11,654 nucleotides of DNA from Treponema sp. (GCA_031288815.1 JAITQR010000055.1:1-11654); one strand, 5' to 3'. Positions 1-7,301 are shown, counted from the stretch's first letter. Numbers and translations: made by a program. The notes: generated by a model not told the origin, from the letters alone.

Positions 1-1149
1 GATAACGCGGGGCTTACCGCCTTTCCGATACTGAATATTCCCATAGGCGGCAGGGCCGAAGGCATGGCCTCCGCTTTTGCCGCGGTGGCCGACGACGCTT
101 CCTTTGTCGAATTTAATCCCGCGGGCTCTTCCACGCTTTCCCGGTCGGAACTGGCCTTTTACCACAACAACTGGATAGGAGACGCCAAAATCGAGGGCCT
201 GGTTTACACCACAAGGCTAAAGAACCTGGGCTTTGGTGCTATGGGAAAGTGGTTCTACACCCCCTTTACCGAATCCAACCTCTACGGGGAACGGTCCTCC
301 AAGGGGTACTACTCCGAAGCCGAGGCGGCCTTGAACGTATCGTACAATTTTTTTTCCGGCTACTATTTCTCCGGCCTTTCCCTGGGGGCCAACATCAAGG
401 GAGCCTTCCGTTTCGTACCGGACCACGGGGACAAACAGAGCGGCCTGGTCATGTCCGGCTCCGGATGGGATCGGTCCGCCGGGATGGCCATGGCGGATCT
501 GGGGGCCCTTACCCGCTTCAACGTTCTGAAATTCTACCACAGCCGGGAACGGAACGGCTCGGCGGCCCTGGTAATCCGGAACCTGGGCCCCCCTTCCCTG
601 GGGGATGCCCTGCCCTCTTCGGTAGTGGCCGCCCTGTCTTACAAACCCCTGCGGCCCGTCCTCCTCTCCCTGGATTTCTCCCTTCCCTTCAACACGACGG
701 ATCTCGGGCTTTCCGAGAAACCCTGGTGGGCCGCCGCCCTGTCCGTGGAGGTGACTAATTTTCTCTCCATGCGGGGAGGGCTTATGGCAAAACCGGGAAA
801 TTCCCACCTGATCCTGGGAAGCGCGCTGAGCCTTAAAAAGATCTCCCTGGACGTAAATTACGTTATGGACCCGCTGACCCGGCTACGGCCCCTCAACCGG
901 GTAAGCCTGGGAGTGCGGCTGGATCTGGGGGATCAGGGCAGAGCCCGGTTAGCCGCGGAGGTAGACCGGCTCTATCTGGAAGGGCTGGACGCCTACGCCG
1001 AGGGGGATTACACCCTGGCCCGGTATAACTGGGGGGAAGCGTTAAAACTGAACCCCCGGTTCGTTCCCGCCCGGGAGAATCTGGCTATCCTTGAGGAAGC
1101 CGTGGCGGTGCAGGGACGCCTGGACGAACTCCAGCTCCTTGATTTCTAA
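1..1149 (+). CDS. UPF0164 family FadL-like outer-membrane barrel protein with C-terminal TPR-like segment (5' partial)
   Basis: The frame is open from base 1, and the residues before the first in-window ATG (base 64) read AGLTAFPILNIPIGGRAEG. They continue straight into EGMASAFAAVADDASFVEFNPAG, the conserved early segment of UPF0164 proteins. The gene therefore starts upstream of the window and the ATG at 64 is internal. The middle is rich in alternating, aromatic, Gly-rich strands, as in a beta-barrel. The family is known from Treponema and related to FadL-type outer-membrane transporters of hydrophobic compounds. The last ~70 residues (about bases 940-1140) are charged and helical and fit one TPR repeat (YLEGLDAYAEGDYTLARYNW followed by GEALKLNP). 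That tail probably sits in the periplasm. 382 residues are visible, ending at TAA 1147-1149. No promoter is visible for it and it is separated from the next gene by about 190 bases, so it is probably a separate unit. Family call is firm; transported substrate is unknown. Confidence 0.85.
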   Translation, partial: DNAGLTAFPILNIPIGGRAEGMASAFAAVADDASFVEFNPAGSSTLSRSELAFYHNNWIGDAKIEGLVYTTRLKNLGFGAMGKWFYTPFTESNLYGERSSKGYYSEAEAALNVSYNFFSGYYFSGLSLGANIKGAFRFVPDHGDKQSGLVMSGSGWDRSAGMAMADLGALTRFNVLKFYHSRERNGSAALVIRNLGPPSLGDALPSSVVAALSYKPLRPVLLSLDFSLPFNTTDLGLSEKPWWAAALSVEVTNFLSMRGGLMAKPGNSHLILGSALSLKKISLDVNYVMDPLTRLRPLNRVSLGVRLDLGDQGRARLAAEVDRLYLEGLDAYAEGDYTLARYNWGEALKLNPRFVPARENLAILEEAVAVQGRLDELQLLDF

Positions 1150-1259
1150 AAAGCCGGCGGGCCGTTGGCGCTAAGCCGTCGAAATAGTGTCTGCCCGCAA
1201 CGTGTCTGCATTAATGGACAGGCACGAAATAGCGGCATTTCTAATATTTATCCCCGCGC

Positions 1260-1289
1260 TTGACAAGGATTTTTAATCCGATCTATGTT
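1260..1289 (+). promoter_or_regulatory. Sigma-70 type promoter of the heme operon
   Basis: A perfect -35 box TTGACA lies at 1260-1265. After 18 bases comes TATGTT at 1284-1289, a 4-of-6 match to TATAAT. Transcription would start near 1296, about 45 bases before the flavodoxin ATG, and the start point would fall inside the palindrome at 1293-1310. The surrounding A+T-rich stretch stands out in an otherwise G+C-rich window. Inferred from consensus matches only. Confidence 0.6.
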
Positions 1290-1292
1290 ACT

Positions 1293-1321
1293 CTAATATA
1301 ACTATATTAGTCTTATATAAC
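1293..1321 (+). promoter_or_regulatory. Candidate repressor operator overlapping the heme-operon start point
   Basis: Bases 1293-1310 form an 18-bp inverted repeat, CTAATATA-AC-TATATTAG, with two perfect 8-base arms. Overlapping its right side, TTAG-N7-TAAC (1307-1321) is the reverse complement of the GTTA-N7-CTAA element also found before exbB and before the gene at 9219. The site starts four bases after the -10 box, where a bound repressor would block transcription. GTTA/TAAC and TTAG/CTAA half-sites recall DtxR/IdeR/TroR-type metal regulators, but the centre does not match that consensus. Which regulator binds is inference. Confidence 0.45.
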
Positions 1322-1341
1322 AATTGGCGGGGAGGCGGAAC

Positions 1342-1911
1342 ATGGGGAACACGGGCGGGAACGCTGCGGCCGAAGAAGGGCTTATCGTCTACTCAAGTAA
1401 AACCGGGAACACCAAAAAGCTGGCCCAGGGTATTTACCGGGGGCTCCTGGAGGGAGGCGTTCCGGCGCGGATAGCGGCGGTGGAGGAAAAACCCGGCGCG
1501 GCGGGAGCGCCCTGGGTATTGGCCGGGTTCTGGGCGGATAGGGGGACGGCGGATCAAAAAACGCTGGAATACCTTCGCGGTCTTGAGGGCCAAAGGATCG
1601 GCCTGTTTGGCACCCTGGGCGCGGATCCCGGTTCAAACCACGCCCGGGAGCTGGCAAAAAAGACCGAGGCCCTGGCGGCGGAAAAAAATACCTGCCTGGG
1701 CTCCTTTCTCTGCCAGGGGAAAATCGATCCCGCCCTGACGGAGCGATTCAAAAGCCTCCCCCCGGATCACCCCCACGCCATGAACGAGGAACGGCGGAAG
1801 CGCCACGAGGAAGCGGCGAAGCATCCCGACGAGGCGGATATCGCGGCGGCGGTAGCGGCGTGCCGGAACATGATCGAAAGTCCCGCGGCCGCTTCGGAGA
1901 CGGGACAGTGA
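1342..1911 (+). CDS. Flavodoxin-superfamily protein, BilS/HmuF-like, first gene of the heme operon
   Basis: A 189-residue flavodoxin-fold protein. The FMN-phosphate loop is SSKTGNT (residues 18-24). GFWADRGTAD (62-71), FGTLGADPGSNH (89-100) and FLCQGKID (122-129) are blocks I recognise from the flavodoxin group found beside heme or bilin reductive genes (BilS, Fusobacterium HmuF). In HmuF the protein is reported to handle heme and reduce anaerobilin, the product of radical SAM heme opening; that role fits the neighbours here but is transferred by analogy. The C-terminal third is His-rich (H143, H145, H155, H161), which could bind heme. Start: ATG 1342 has GGAGG six bases upstream; an in-frame TTG at 1324 has no such site. 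The stop overlaps the permease GTG start by four bases, so translation is likely coupled. It could instead serve only as electron donor to the radical SAM enzyme. Confidence 0.75.
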   Translation: MGNTGGNAAAEEGLIVYSSKTGNTKKLAQGIYRGLLEGGVPARIAAVEEKPGAAGAPWVLAGFWADRGTADQKTLEYLRGLEGQRIGLFGTLGADPGSNHARELAKKTEALAAEKNTCLGSFLCQGKIDPALTERFKSLPPDHPHAMNEERRKRHEEAAKHPDEADIAAAVAACRNMIESPAAASETGQ

Positions 1912-2906
1912 AGAGCCGCGCCGCCCTGCTGCTTGTCGCCGTATCGTTATTACTTTTTATCCTCTTTCTGTACAGCCTTTCCACCGGGAGCGTGGATATT
2001 CCGCCGGGGGAAATCCTCTCCATTCTTTTGGGAGGGAACCGGGACAGTCCCGCGGCGAAAATAGTAACGGGGATACGGCTGCCCCGGATCATGATGGCCA
2101 TTCTGGTGGGGATGATGCTCTCCGCCGGGGGAACCATTTCCCAGGCCGTGTTCCGCAACCCCCTGGCGGATCCCTACATCATCGGTATCAGTTCCGGCGC
2201 GGTGGCCGGGGCGGCCTTGGCCTTTATCCTGAAACTGCCGGATATTTGGTACGGGCTTTTCGCCTTCCTCACTTCCATGGGAACCGCCTTCCTCATCTTC
2301 CGCCTTTCGGGAAAGCGGGGCAAAACCGATACGGCGGCGCTTCTTATCATCGGCGTGGCGGTCTCCGCCTTCCTGGGGGCCTTTACCTCCTTCTTCATGT
2401 ACATGGCGGGACAGGATTCCTACCGGGTCATGGTCTGGACTATGGGCTATCTGGGTTCCGCTTCCTGGGTCCGGGTGGGTCTTCTGGTAATCCCCCTCTT
2501 CCTGGCCATGCTGTACTTTCTCTACTACCGCCACGACCTGGACGCCCTGCTTCTGGGGGACGAGGAAGCCCATTCACTGGGGATCCACGTGGGCAGGCTG
2601 AAACGCCGGCTTCTCCTGGTGGTTAGCCTAATCGCCGCCTTCTCGGTTGCCTTTACCGGGATGATAGGTTTTGTGGGGCTTATCGTTCCCCACGCCGTAA
2701 GGCTCTGTATCGGCAACAAGCACGGCCGCCTGCTTCCCCTGGCCGCCTACACCGGCGGGGTGTTTCTCCTTTTTGCCGACACCCTGGCCCGGACCTTGCT
2801 TTCCCCCATCGAAATTCCTATCGGGGTTATCACCGCTTTTTTCGGCGCCCCTTTCTTTTTATTCCTCGCCGTGATGAACGGGAAAGGACGGGCCTATGGA
2901 TCTTAA
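1908..2906 (+). CDS. Iron-complex/heme ABC transporter permease, FecCD/BtuC family
   Basis: A 332-residue polytopic inner-membrane permease of the family that imports siderophores, heme and vitamin B12, which normally has ten membrane helices and works as a dimer. Family signatures are visible: RLPRIMMAILVGMMLSAGG, then FRNPLADPYIIGISSGAVAG early on, and GMIGFVGLIVPHAVRL with GGVFLLFADTLAR near the end. The length is typical. Start: GTG 1908 lies inside the flavodoxin stop (GTGA), preceded by GGAGA at 1896-1900; an in-frame GTG at 1860 would only add a charged leader and deepen the overlap. The 3' end overlaps the ATPase by 11 bases. The substrate cannot be read from the permease alone; heme is inferred from the radical SAM and flavodoxin genes of the same operon. 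Only one permease gene is present, so a homodimer is expected. Confidence 0.88.
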   Translation: MKSRAALLLVAVSLLLFILFLYSLSTGSVDIPPGEILSILLGGNRDSPAAKIVTGIRLPRIMMAILVGMMLSAGGTISQAVFRNPLADPYIIGISSGAVAGAALAFILKLPDIWYGLFAFLTSMGTAFLIFRLSGKRGKTDTAALLIIGVAVSAFLGAFTSFFMYMAGQDSYRVMVWTMGYLGSASWVRVGLLVIPLFLAMLYFLYYRHDLDALLLGDEEAHSLGIHVGRLKRRLLLVVSLIAAFSVAFTGMIGFVGLIVPHAVRLCIGNKHGRLLPLAAYTGGVFLLFADTLARTLLSPIEIPIGVITAFFGAPFFLFLAVMNGKGRAYGS

Positions 2907-3720
2907 GGCTGAAAATATCGATTTCGCCTACCGCGAGCGGATGATTCTGAACGACATTTCCCTTTCCCTCAAGGGAGGGGAATTCCTGGGTTTCCTGGGC
3001 CCCAACGGATCGGGAAAGTCAACCTTTCTGAAAAACCTGCTGGGCTACCTTAAACCCTCCCGGGGACGGATCGTTTTTTCCGGGAGCGATACCGTTCCTA
3101 CCCGGGCGGAACGGTCGAAACGCCTCGCCTTTGTGCCCCAGAACTCACGGCCTCCCGCCTCCCTTTCGGTACGGGATGTGGTGCTTATGGGAAGACTGCC
3201 CCATATCCGGGATCGCTGGGCCGGCTACGGAAAAGCGGATCGGCGGAAAGTCGAGGAAACCCTGGGCGCCCTGGGGATCGCCGGCATGGCGGAGCGGGAC
3301 GTGATGAGCCTTTCGGGAGGTGAAATGCAAAAGGTGATCATCTGCCGCTGCCTGGTACAGGAAGGGGACATTCTGCTCCTGGACGAGGCCACGTCGGGGC
3401 TCGACCTTAACCACAGCGTGGAAATTATGGAGCTGATGCGGAAGAAGGCGGACCGGGAAGGGAAAACCATTGTGGCGGTACTCCACGATTTGAACCTGGC
3501 GTCCCAGTACTGCGACCGGATCGTGCTCCTCAAGAACGGCCGCCTGCGCTACCAGGGAATCCCCCGGGAGATCCTTACCGAGGAAGTGGTGGAAGAGATC
3601 TACGGTATCCGGGCGGTGGTTAAAACTGACGAATACGGCAGGCCCTTCGTGCTGCCCCGGCGGGCGGTTTCCCCGGATGCCGGGGAAAAACGGCAAAAGG
3701 AGACAGCCCGTGTTTACTGA
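2896..3720 (+). CDS. Iron-complex/heme ABC transporter ATP-binding protein, FecE/HmuV-like
   Basis: A 274-residue ABC ATPase that powers the preceding permease from the cytoplasmic side. All motifs are intact: Walker A GPNGSGKST (35-43), Q-loop Q82, signature LSGGE (139-143), Walker B ILLLDE (159-164), D-loop SGLD (167-170) and switch His H197 in VLHDLNLA. MGRLPH after the Q-loop (98-103) is the block typical of siderophore, heme and B12 importers. The region after ~residue 235 is a short charged tail. ATG 2896 has AAAGGA about seven bases upstream and overlaps the permease end by 11 bases. The gene end overlaps the next start by 11 bases. The importer assignment is firm; heme as cargo is inferred from context. 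Confidence 0.9.
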   Translation: MDLKAENIDFAYRERMILNDISLSLKGGEFLGFLGPNGSGKSTFLKNLLGYLKPSRGRIVFSGSDTVPTRAERSKRLAFVPQNSRPPASLSVRDVVLMGRLPHIRDRWAGYGKADRRKVEETLGALGIAGMAERDVMSLSGGEMQKVIICRCLVQEGDILLLDEATSGLDLNHSVEIMELMRKKADREGKTIVAVLHDLNLASQYCDRIVLLKNGRLRYQGIPREILTEEVVEEIYGIRAVVKTDEYGRPFVLPRRAVSPDAGEKRQKETARVY

Positions 3721-5005
3721 ACGGTTCCGATCCCACCACGACGCGGAACACAGCCTGGAGACCCTGCTGGGAAAACCCGGCGGGCATTTGCGGCGGCTTC
3801 TCCAGATGAAAAGCTGGTCCGCGGTGGAGGCCAGGCTGCGGGAATCCCCTTCCGGTAAAATCCGGGGCATCTATATCCACGTGCCCCACTGCGACAGGAT
3901 ATGCAGTTTTTGTAACCTGAACCGGACGGAACGGAAAGGCGCCGATCTGGACGCCTACGCCGCGTATATAGCCGGCGAACTGAAAGCCTACGGCGCTTAT
4001 CCGTACATCCGGGAACAGCCTTTTAACGCGGTGTACTTCGGGGGCGGTACCCCCACGGTACTTGGCGCGGATCAACTGGCCCGGATACTGGAGGCCCTGC
4101 GTCAGCATATCCCCCTGGCGGAGGACTGCGAAATCACCCTTGAATCGACCCAGCATAACCTGGGGGCGAAAAAGGCCGCCGCCCTGGAGGCGCTGGGGGT
4201 AAACCGTTTCAGCATCGGGATTCAGACCTTTTCAGACCGGGGCAGAAAGATCCTGGGCCGGACATACTCGGGAGAAAGGGCCCTGGAGGATCTCCGCGCT
4301 CTCCGGGAAGCCTTTAAGGGAACCCTGGGGATCGATATCATCTACAGCTATCCCGATCAAAGCATGGAAGAAATAAACCGGGACGCGGAGATCTGTATTT
4401 CCTCGGGCGTAAACAGCGTAAGTTTCTATTCCCTGATGATCCACCAGGGTTCGGCCCTGGCCAAATCCATCAAGGAGGGGGAAACCCGATTCAACCGGGA
4501 TATTGAATGGGACCGGGAACGGCACAACCTTTTTTACAGGCGGCTTACCGAATCGGGCTTTACCCTGCTGGAACTTTCCAAGCTTGCCCGGCCCGGCGAA
4601 GACGCCTACCGGTACATCCGTATTCAATACGAAAACGGCGACCTTGTTCCCATCGGTTCCGGCGCGGGGGGAAGACTCGCGGGGTTTCGGATCTATTCCA
4701 TGTCGCCGGGCAGGCGTTTCGTGTCCCCCGGAAACGAAGAGTACGATCGCTACTACCGGCTGCTGGGGGAATTTCAGTTTGGTTTGTACGACCCCGCCGC
4801 GATGGCCCGCTTTCTTGGGCCGGCGGTGGAAAAGGCGATTGCGGAAAAGATAGAGGAACTAAGCGGCCGGGGCTTTTTGGTCCCCCTTCCTCAAAGCCCC
4901 GCCTGGTCCCTGAGCCCCGACGGGGTGTTCTGGGGAAACAACATCGCGGTAGAGATCCTCAAGACCGCCATCGAGGCGAAAAAAGGAGAAACGGTGAATG
5001 GGTAG
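3710..5005 (+). CDS. Radical SAM enzyme of the HemN/HutW group, candidate oxygen-independent heme-degrading enzyme
   Basis: A 431-residue radical SAM protein. The [4Fe-4S]-binding motif is C61-x3-C65-x2-C68 (YIHVPHCDRICSFCN). GGGTPT (111-116) is the SAM-binding glycine motif, and GVNRFSIGIQTFSDRGRKIL is the HemN-type block. Near the C-terminal part, PIGSGAGGRLAGF resembles the GAGG block of HutW/ChuW rather than classic HemN. HemN makes protoporphyrinogen; HemW is a heme chaperone; ChuW/HutW/HmuW open imported heme without oxygen to give a linear tetrapyrrole and free iron. Placement inside a heme-type importer operon with a BilS/HmuF-like flavodoxin favours the last. Start: GTG 3710 has AAAAGGAGA at 3695-3703; the in-frame ATG at 3677 lies deep in the ATPase gene. 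The gene overlaps its neighbours by 11 and 8 bases. The main alternative is a heme chaperone or another HemN paralogue. Confidence 0.72.
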   Translation: MFTERFRSHHDAEHSLETLLGKPGGHLRRLLQMKSWSAVEARLRESPSGKIRGIYIHVPHCDRICSFCNLNRTERKGADLDAYAAYIAGELKAYGAYPYIREQPFNAVYFGGGTPTVLGADQLARILEALRQHIPLAEDCEITLESTQHNLGAKKAAALEALGVNRFSIGIQTFSDRGRKILGRTYSGERALEDLRALREAFKGTLGIDIIYSYPDQSMEEINRDAEICISSGVNSVSFYSLMIHQGSALAKSIKEGETRFNRDIEWDRERHNLFYRRLTESGFTLLELSKLARPGEDAYRYIRIQYENGDLVPIGSGAGGRLAGFRIYSMSPGRRFVSPGNEEYDRYYRLLGEFQFGLYDPAAMARFLGPAVEKAIAEKIEELSGRGFLVPLPQSPAWSLSPDGVFWGNNIAVEILKTAIEAKKGETVNG

Positions 5006-6077
5006 AAAAACTAAAGACGCTTCGGGCGGGAAGGGAAAATTTTACCGGCCCTTCCCGGGCCCCTTCGCGACAGGAATACTGCTGGCGCTAATTTTACTGT
5101 TTCCGGAAGGAGGCGGTCTGGCCGCGGCGGGACGGAAAGACGCGGCGGTTCCGGAAAACCCCGCCGGAAGGGCGGCGGGGGAAGCGGGCGGACATGCAGC
5201 GGAAGATCCCGCTTCCGGGGAGGCCCCCGGCCTTTACTGGCGGCTTACCGGGGAAGGCGGCGGCGTCTCTATCGTTGACGGGGCGGGCAACAAGGCGCCC
5301 CTGGCGGAGTACCGGCGGATGGTTGTCATTTCTCCCGGGGCGGTGGAGGTTCTCTACATGATAGGCGCCGAATCCGCCATCGCGGCGGTCAGTTCCGGCC
5401 GGGACCCGATATGGCCGGAAGAAAAAACCGTCCTGCTCCCCAGTATCGGGAACACGGCGCGGCCGAATCTTGAGGCGATTGTCGCCCTTGCGCCGGATCT
5501 GGTCATCGGGAACGGCATGAACGCCGCGCTTATGGCGGATCTTGCCTCCCGGGGCTACAGGGTACTCATCCACAACGCCGATTCCCTGGCGGATATCTTC
5601 AACGGAACCCTCCTTTTGGGGAGGCTGACCGGAAAAGAGGCGGAAGCCCGGGCCCTGGTAGATGAAAAACAAGCCCAACTGGATTCCCTGAAGGCGGAAT
5701 TGAAAAGCAGGCCCCTTACCGTAAAGGGGGCCTTCCTCTACTCCGCCAACCCGATCATGGCCTTTACCGCCCGGTCTCTGCCGGGGGAAATTTTTAGCAT
5801 CCTGGGGGTGGAGAATATCGCCGGGGGATTAAACGCGGCCCAGCCGATCCTCTCCCCGGAGTATATCCTGGCCCAAAACCCCGATTTTCTTTTCGGGGCC
5901 ATGGCGATTTCAAAGCCGGAAGACATTTTAAGCGCCGATTCGGTGATCGGGAAAACCCGGGCGGGAATCGAGGGGAACATCAGCATCGTACCCTCCTCCC
6001 TGTTTATGCGTACTTCCCCCCGGATCGTGGAAAGCCTTATGGAACTCTACGGGATTATCAGGGAATACGCGCCTTAA
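4998..6077 (+). CDS. Periplasmic iron-complex/heme-binding protein, FecB/BtuF/HmuT-like (ABC importer)
   Basis: A 359-residue exported binding protein that would hand its ligand to the FecCD/FecE importer of the same operon. The N-terminus has a long basic leader and a hydrophobic core GILLALILLF (26-35), with likely cleavage near LAAA (41-44). No lipobox cysteine is present, so it looks soluble rather than a lipoprotein. An Ala/Gly/Glu-rich linker (about 45-77) comes next. Then the class III binding-protein fold begins: VVISPGAVEVLYMIGAES, LPSIGNTARPNLEAIVAL, APDLVIGN, and a long helix rich in K/E/A/L (about 215-235) that joins the two lobes. ATG 4998 overlaps the radical SAM stop by eight bases and has GGAG nine bases upstream. 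Being last in the operon is unusual but not rare. Ligand is inferred from context. Confidence 0.85.
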   Translation: MGRKTKDASGGKGKFYRPFPGPFATGILLALILLFPEGGGLAAAGRKDAAVPENPAGRAAGEAGGHAAEDPASGEAPGLYWRLTGEGGGVSIVDGAGNKAPLAEYRRMVVISPGAVEVLYMIGAESAIAAVSSGRDPIWPEEKTVLLPSIGNTARPNLEAIVALAPDLVIGNGMNAALMADLASRGYRVLIHNADSLADIFNGTLLLGRLTGKEAEARALVDEKQAQLDSLKAELKSRPLTVKGAFLYSANPIMAFTARSLPGEIFSILGVENIAGGLNAAQPILSPEYILAQNPDFLFGAMAISKPEDILSADSVIGKTRAGIEGNISIVPSSLFMRTSPRIVESLMELYGIIREYAP

Positions 6078-6156
6078 GCCGGTTTCAAAGGCGGTAGTTT
6101 TTTACCGTAACGGCGCGCGGCGGGACAGGGAAAACCGCCCCGGTTCATTAGAGGTT

Positions 6157-6186
6157 GTGGTTCAGAAACTTCAGTTTCTGAACCAC
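6157..6186. terminator. Perfect 13-bp-stem hairpin between convergent operons, probable two-way terminator
   Basis: Two perfect 13-base arms, GTGGTTCAGAAAC (6157-6169) and GTTTCTGAACCAC (6174-6186), flank a TTCA loop. The hairpin lies 80 bases after the binding-protein stop and one base after the tonB stop on the other strand, so it could end both transcripts. Neither side has a clear run of T, so it may act mainly as an mRNA 3' end stabiliser, or be a copy of a dispersed repeat. One arm is identical to a 13-base stretch inside exbD (7083-7095). Confidence 0.6.
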
Positions 6187-6187
6187 T

Positions 6188-6910
6188 CTACTTAAGGGAA
6201 AAGGCCACCGTCACCTGGAAGCTCATCTCCTCCTCCCCGATCTCCCCGGGGAAGGGAGGATAGGGGGCGGCGTTTCTTACCGCCGCCAGGGCGGAGGCGT
6301 TGAGCCGCTCGTACCGGGATTTCTTTTCCAGCGCCGGTTCCCCCACCAGCGATCCTTGCCGGGAAAGGGTAAAGCGGATCTCCACCGTCCCCTCCTGTTC
6401 CTGCCGCCGGGACTGGTAGGGATAGCTTTTCTCCCGGTCGATGAGGGAACGGATAAGCCCGGCGTAACGGGACAGGATCTCCTCCCGGACCGGCCCGGGA
6501 GGACGGTACGGCTCTTCCGGCGGAACCGGGGAGGCCGGCCCTTCCTCAACCGGAAGGAAGGCGGAATTTTGGGGGCCGTATTCCACCGCCTCCGCCGCCT
6601 GAGGGGGCGGAACCTCAGGCGGAAATTCCGGCGGGAGTTCCACTGGGGCCGGTTCGGGCGGTGGCCGCGGTGGCGACGGAGGCGGCTCGGGCCGTGGGGG
6701 CCTCGCGGGGGATGGCTCAGGCGGCGCGGGAACCGGGGGCGCTTCGGGCGGCGGCGCCGGGGGCCGGAGCTTTACCATGACAAGCCGCTCTTCCCCTGGA
6801 GACGCTTCCGGTTTTTGGGGATAGGGGGCGGGAAGGTACAAGACCGCGCCGTGGGCAAGCGCGGAAAAGAGGATAAGAAAGGGCAGGAGATTAGGGTTCC
6901 TGTTCTTCAT
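6188..6910 (-). CDS. tonB: TonB energy-transducing protein
   Basis: A 240-residue TonB protein. A short N-terminal membrane anchor (about 8-26: LLPFLILFSALAHGAVLYL) is followed by a long Pro/Glu-rich periplasmic spacer (about 45-125). The C-terminal domain then has the TonB_C blocks YPYQSRRQEQEGTVEIRFTL and NASALAAVRNAAPYPPFP. It spans the periplasm and carries the force generated by ExbB/ExbD to outer-membrane receptors. ATG 6910 was chosen over the TTG at 6916: from this ATG the anchor carries S16 and H20, the same numbering as the functional S16/H20 pair in E. coli TonB. Neither start has a strong ribosome site; the gene overlaps exbD by 20 bases and is probably translated by coupling. No TonB-dependent receptor is encoded in the window. 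Confidence 0.9.
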   Translation of the reverse strand: MKNRNPNLLPFLILFSALAHGAVLYLPAPYPQKPEASPGEERLVMVKLRPPAPPPEAPPVPAPPEPSPARPPRPEPPPSPPRPPPEPAPVELPPEFPPEVPPPQAAEAVEYGPQNSAFLPVEEGPASPVPPEEPYRPPGPVREEILSRYAGLIRSLIDREKSYPYQSRRQEQEGTVEIRFTLSRQGSLVGEPALEKKSRYERLNASALAAVRNAAPYPPFPGEIGEEEMSFQVTVAFSLK

Positions 6911-7301
6911 AGGCAAGGCTTACCGTTTTAACGCCCGCGCTCCGGGCCGTGTCGATGACCTCAAAAAAATTACCGTAGGGAACCTTCCTGTCGCCCCGGA
7001 TAACCAGGGAGGCTTCCGGTTTTTCCGCCGCGAAATCGCGCAGGATCCCTTCCAGTTCTCCCGGATCAAGGGGGGTATCGCGGTGGTTCAGAAACAGGCG
7101 GCCTTCCCGGTCAAGGGAGATAAGCAGATCCGCCTCGGGTTTTTCATGTTCCCGGCCGGAACCGGGCAGATCCAGGGAAAGGGCGGGCTGGATCAGCGCC
7201 GAGGTAAGAATAAAAAAGAGCAGCAGTTGGAACACAATATCCATAAGGGGGGTAATGTCGATCCCCAGATTTTGCGGCTTACGGCATAGAAACGGTTTCA
7301 T
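6891..7301 (-). CDS. exbD: ExbD/TolR family proton-channel subunit
   Basis: A 136-residue ExbD-type protein with a single N-terminal membrane helix, IDITPLMDIVFQLLLFFILT. D21 is the membrane aspartate that carries protons in this family. The periplasmic domain contains LLISLDREGRLFLN and LVIRGDRKVPYGNFFEVIDT, both standard ExbD/TolR blocks. Together with ExbB it uses the proton gradient to drive TonB. Two starts compete: ATG 7307 and ATG 7301. GGAG lies three bases before the first and nine before the second, so 7301 is preferred. The start overlaps exbB by 23 bases. TolR is the alternative name, but the downstream tonB supports ExbD. Confidence 0.9.
   Translation of the reverse strand: MKPFLCRKPQNLGIDITPLMDIVFQLLLFFILTSALIQPALSLDLPGSGREHEKPEADLLISLDREGRLFLNHRDTPLDPGELEGILRDFAAEKPEASLVIRGDRKVPYGNFFEVIDTARSAGVKTVSLAYEEQEP

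Noticed and set aside
217..807. Open frame of 196 codons on the minus strand within the UPF0164 gene
   Set aside because: Gly/Pro/Arg-rich with no recognisable motif, and the plus strand has a clear family match.
1950..2573. Open frame of 207 codons opposite the permease gene
   Set aside because: Charged, repetitive composition typical of antisense to a membrane protein; no start signal.
6092..6107. Small hairpin CGGTA-GTTTTT-TACCG after the binding-protein gene
   Set aside because: Only a 5-bp stem, with the T run in the loop instead of after the stem; the 13-bp hairpin at 6157-6186 is the better terminator.
6600..6780. G+C-rich repeat-like stretch in tonB
   Set aside because: It encodes the Pro-rich spacer normal for TonB; not an independent repeat element.
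6356..6931. Arg/Gly-rich open frame opposite tonB
   Set aside because: Its G/R richness is just the complement of the Pro codons of the TonB spacer.
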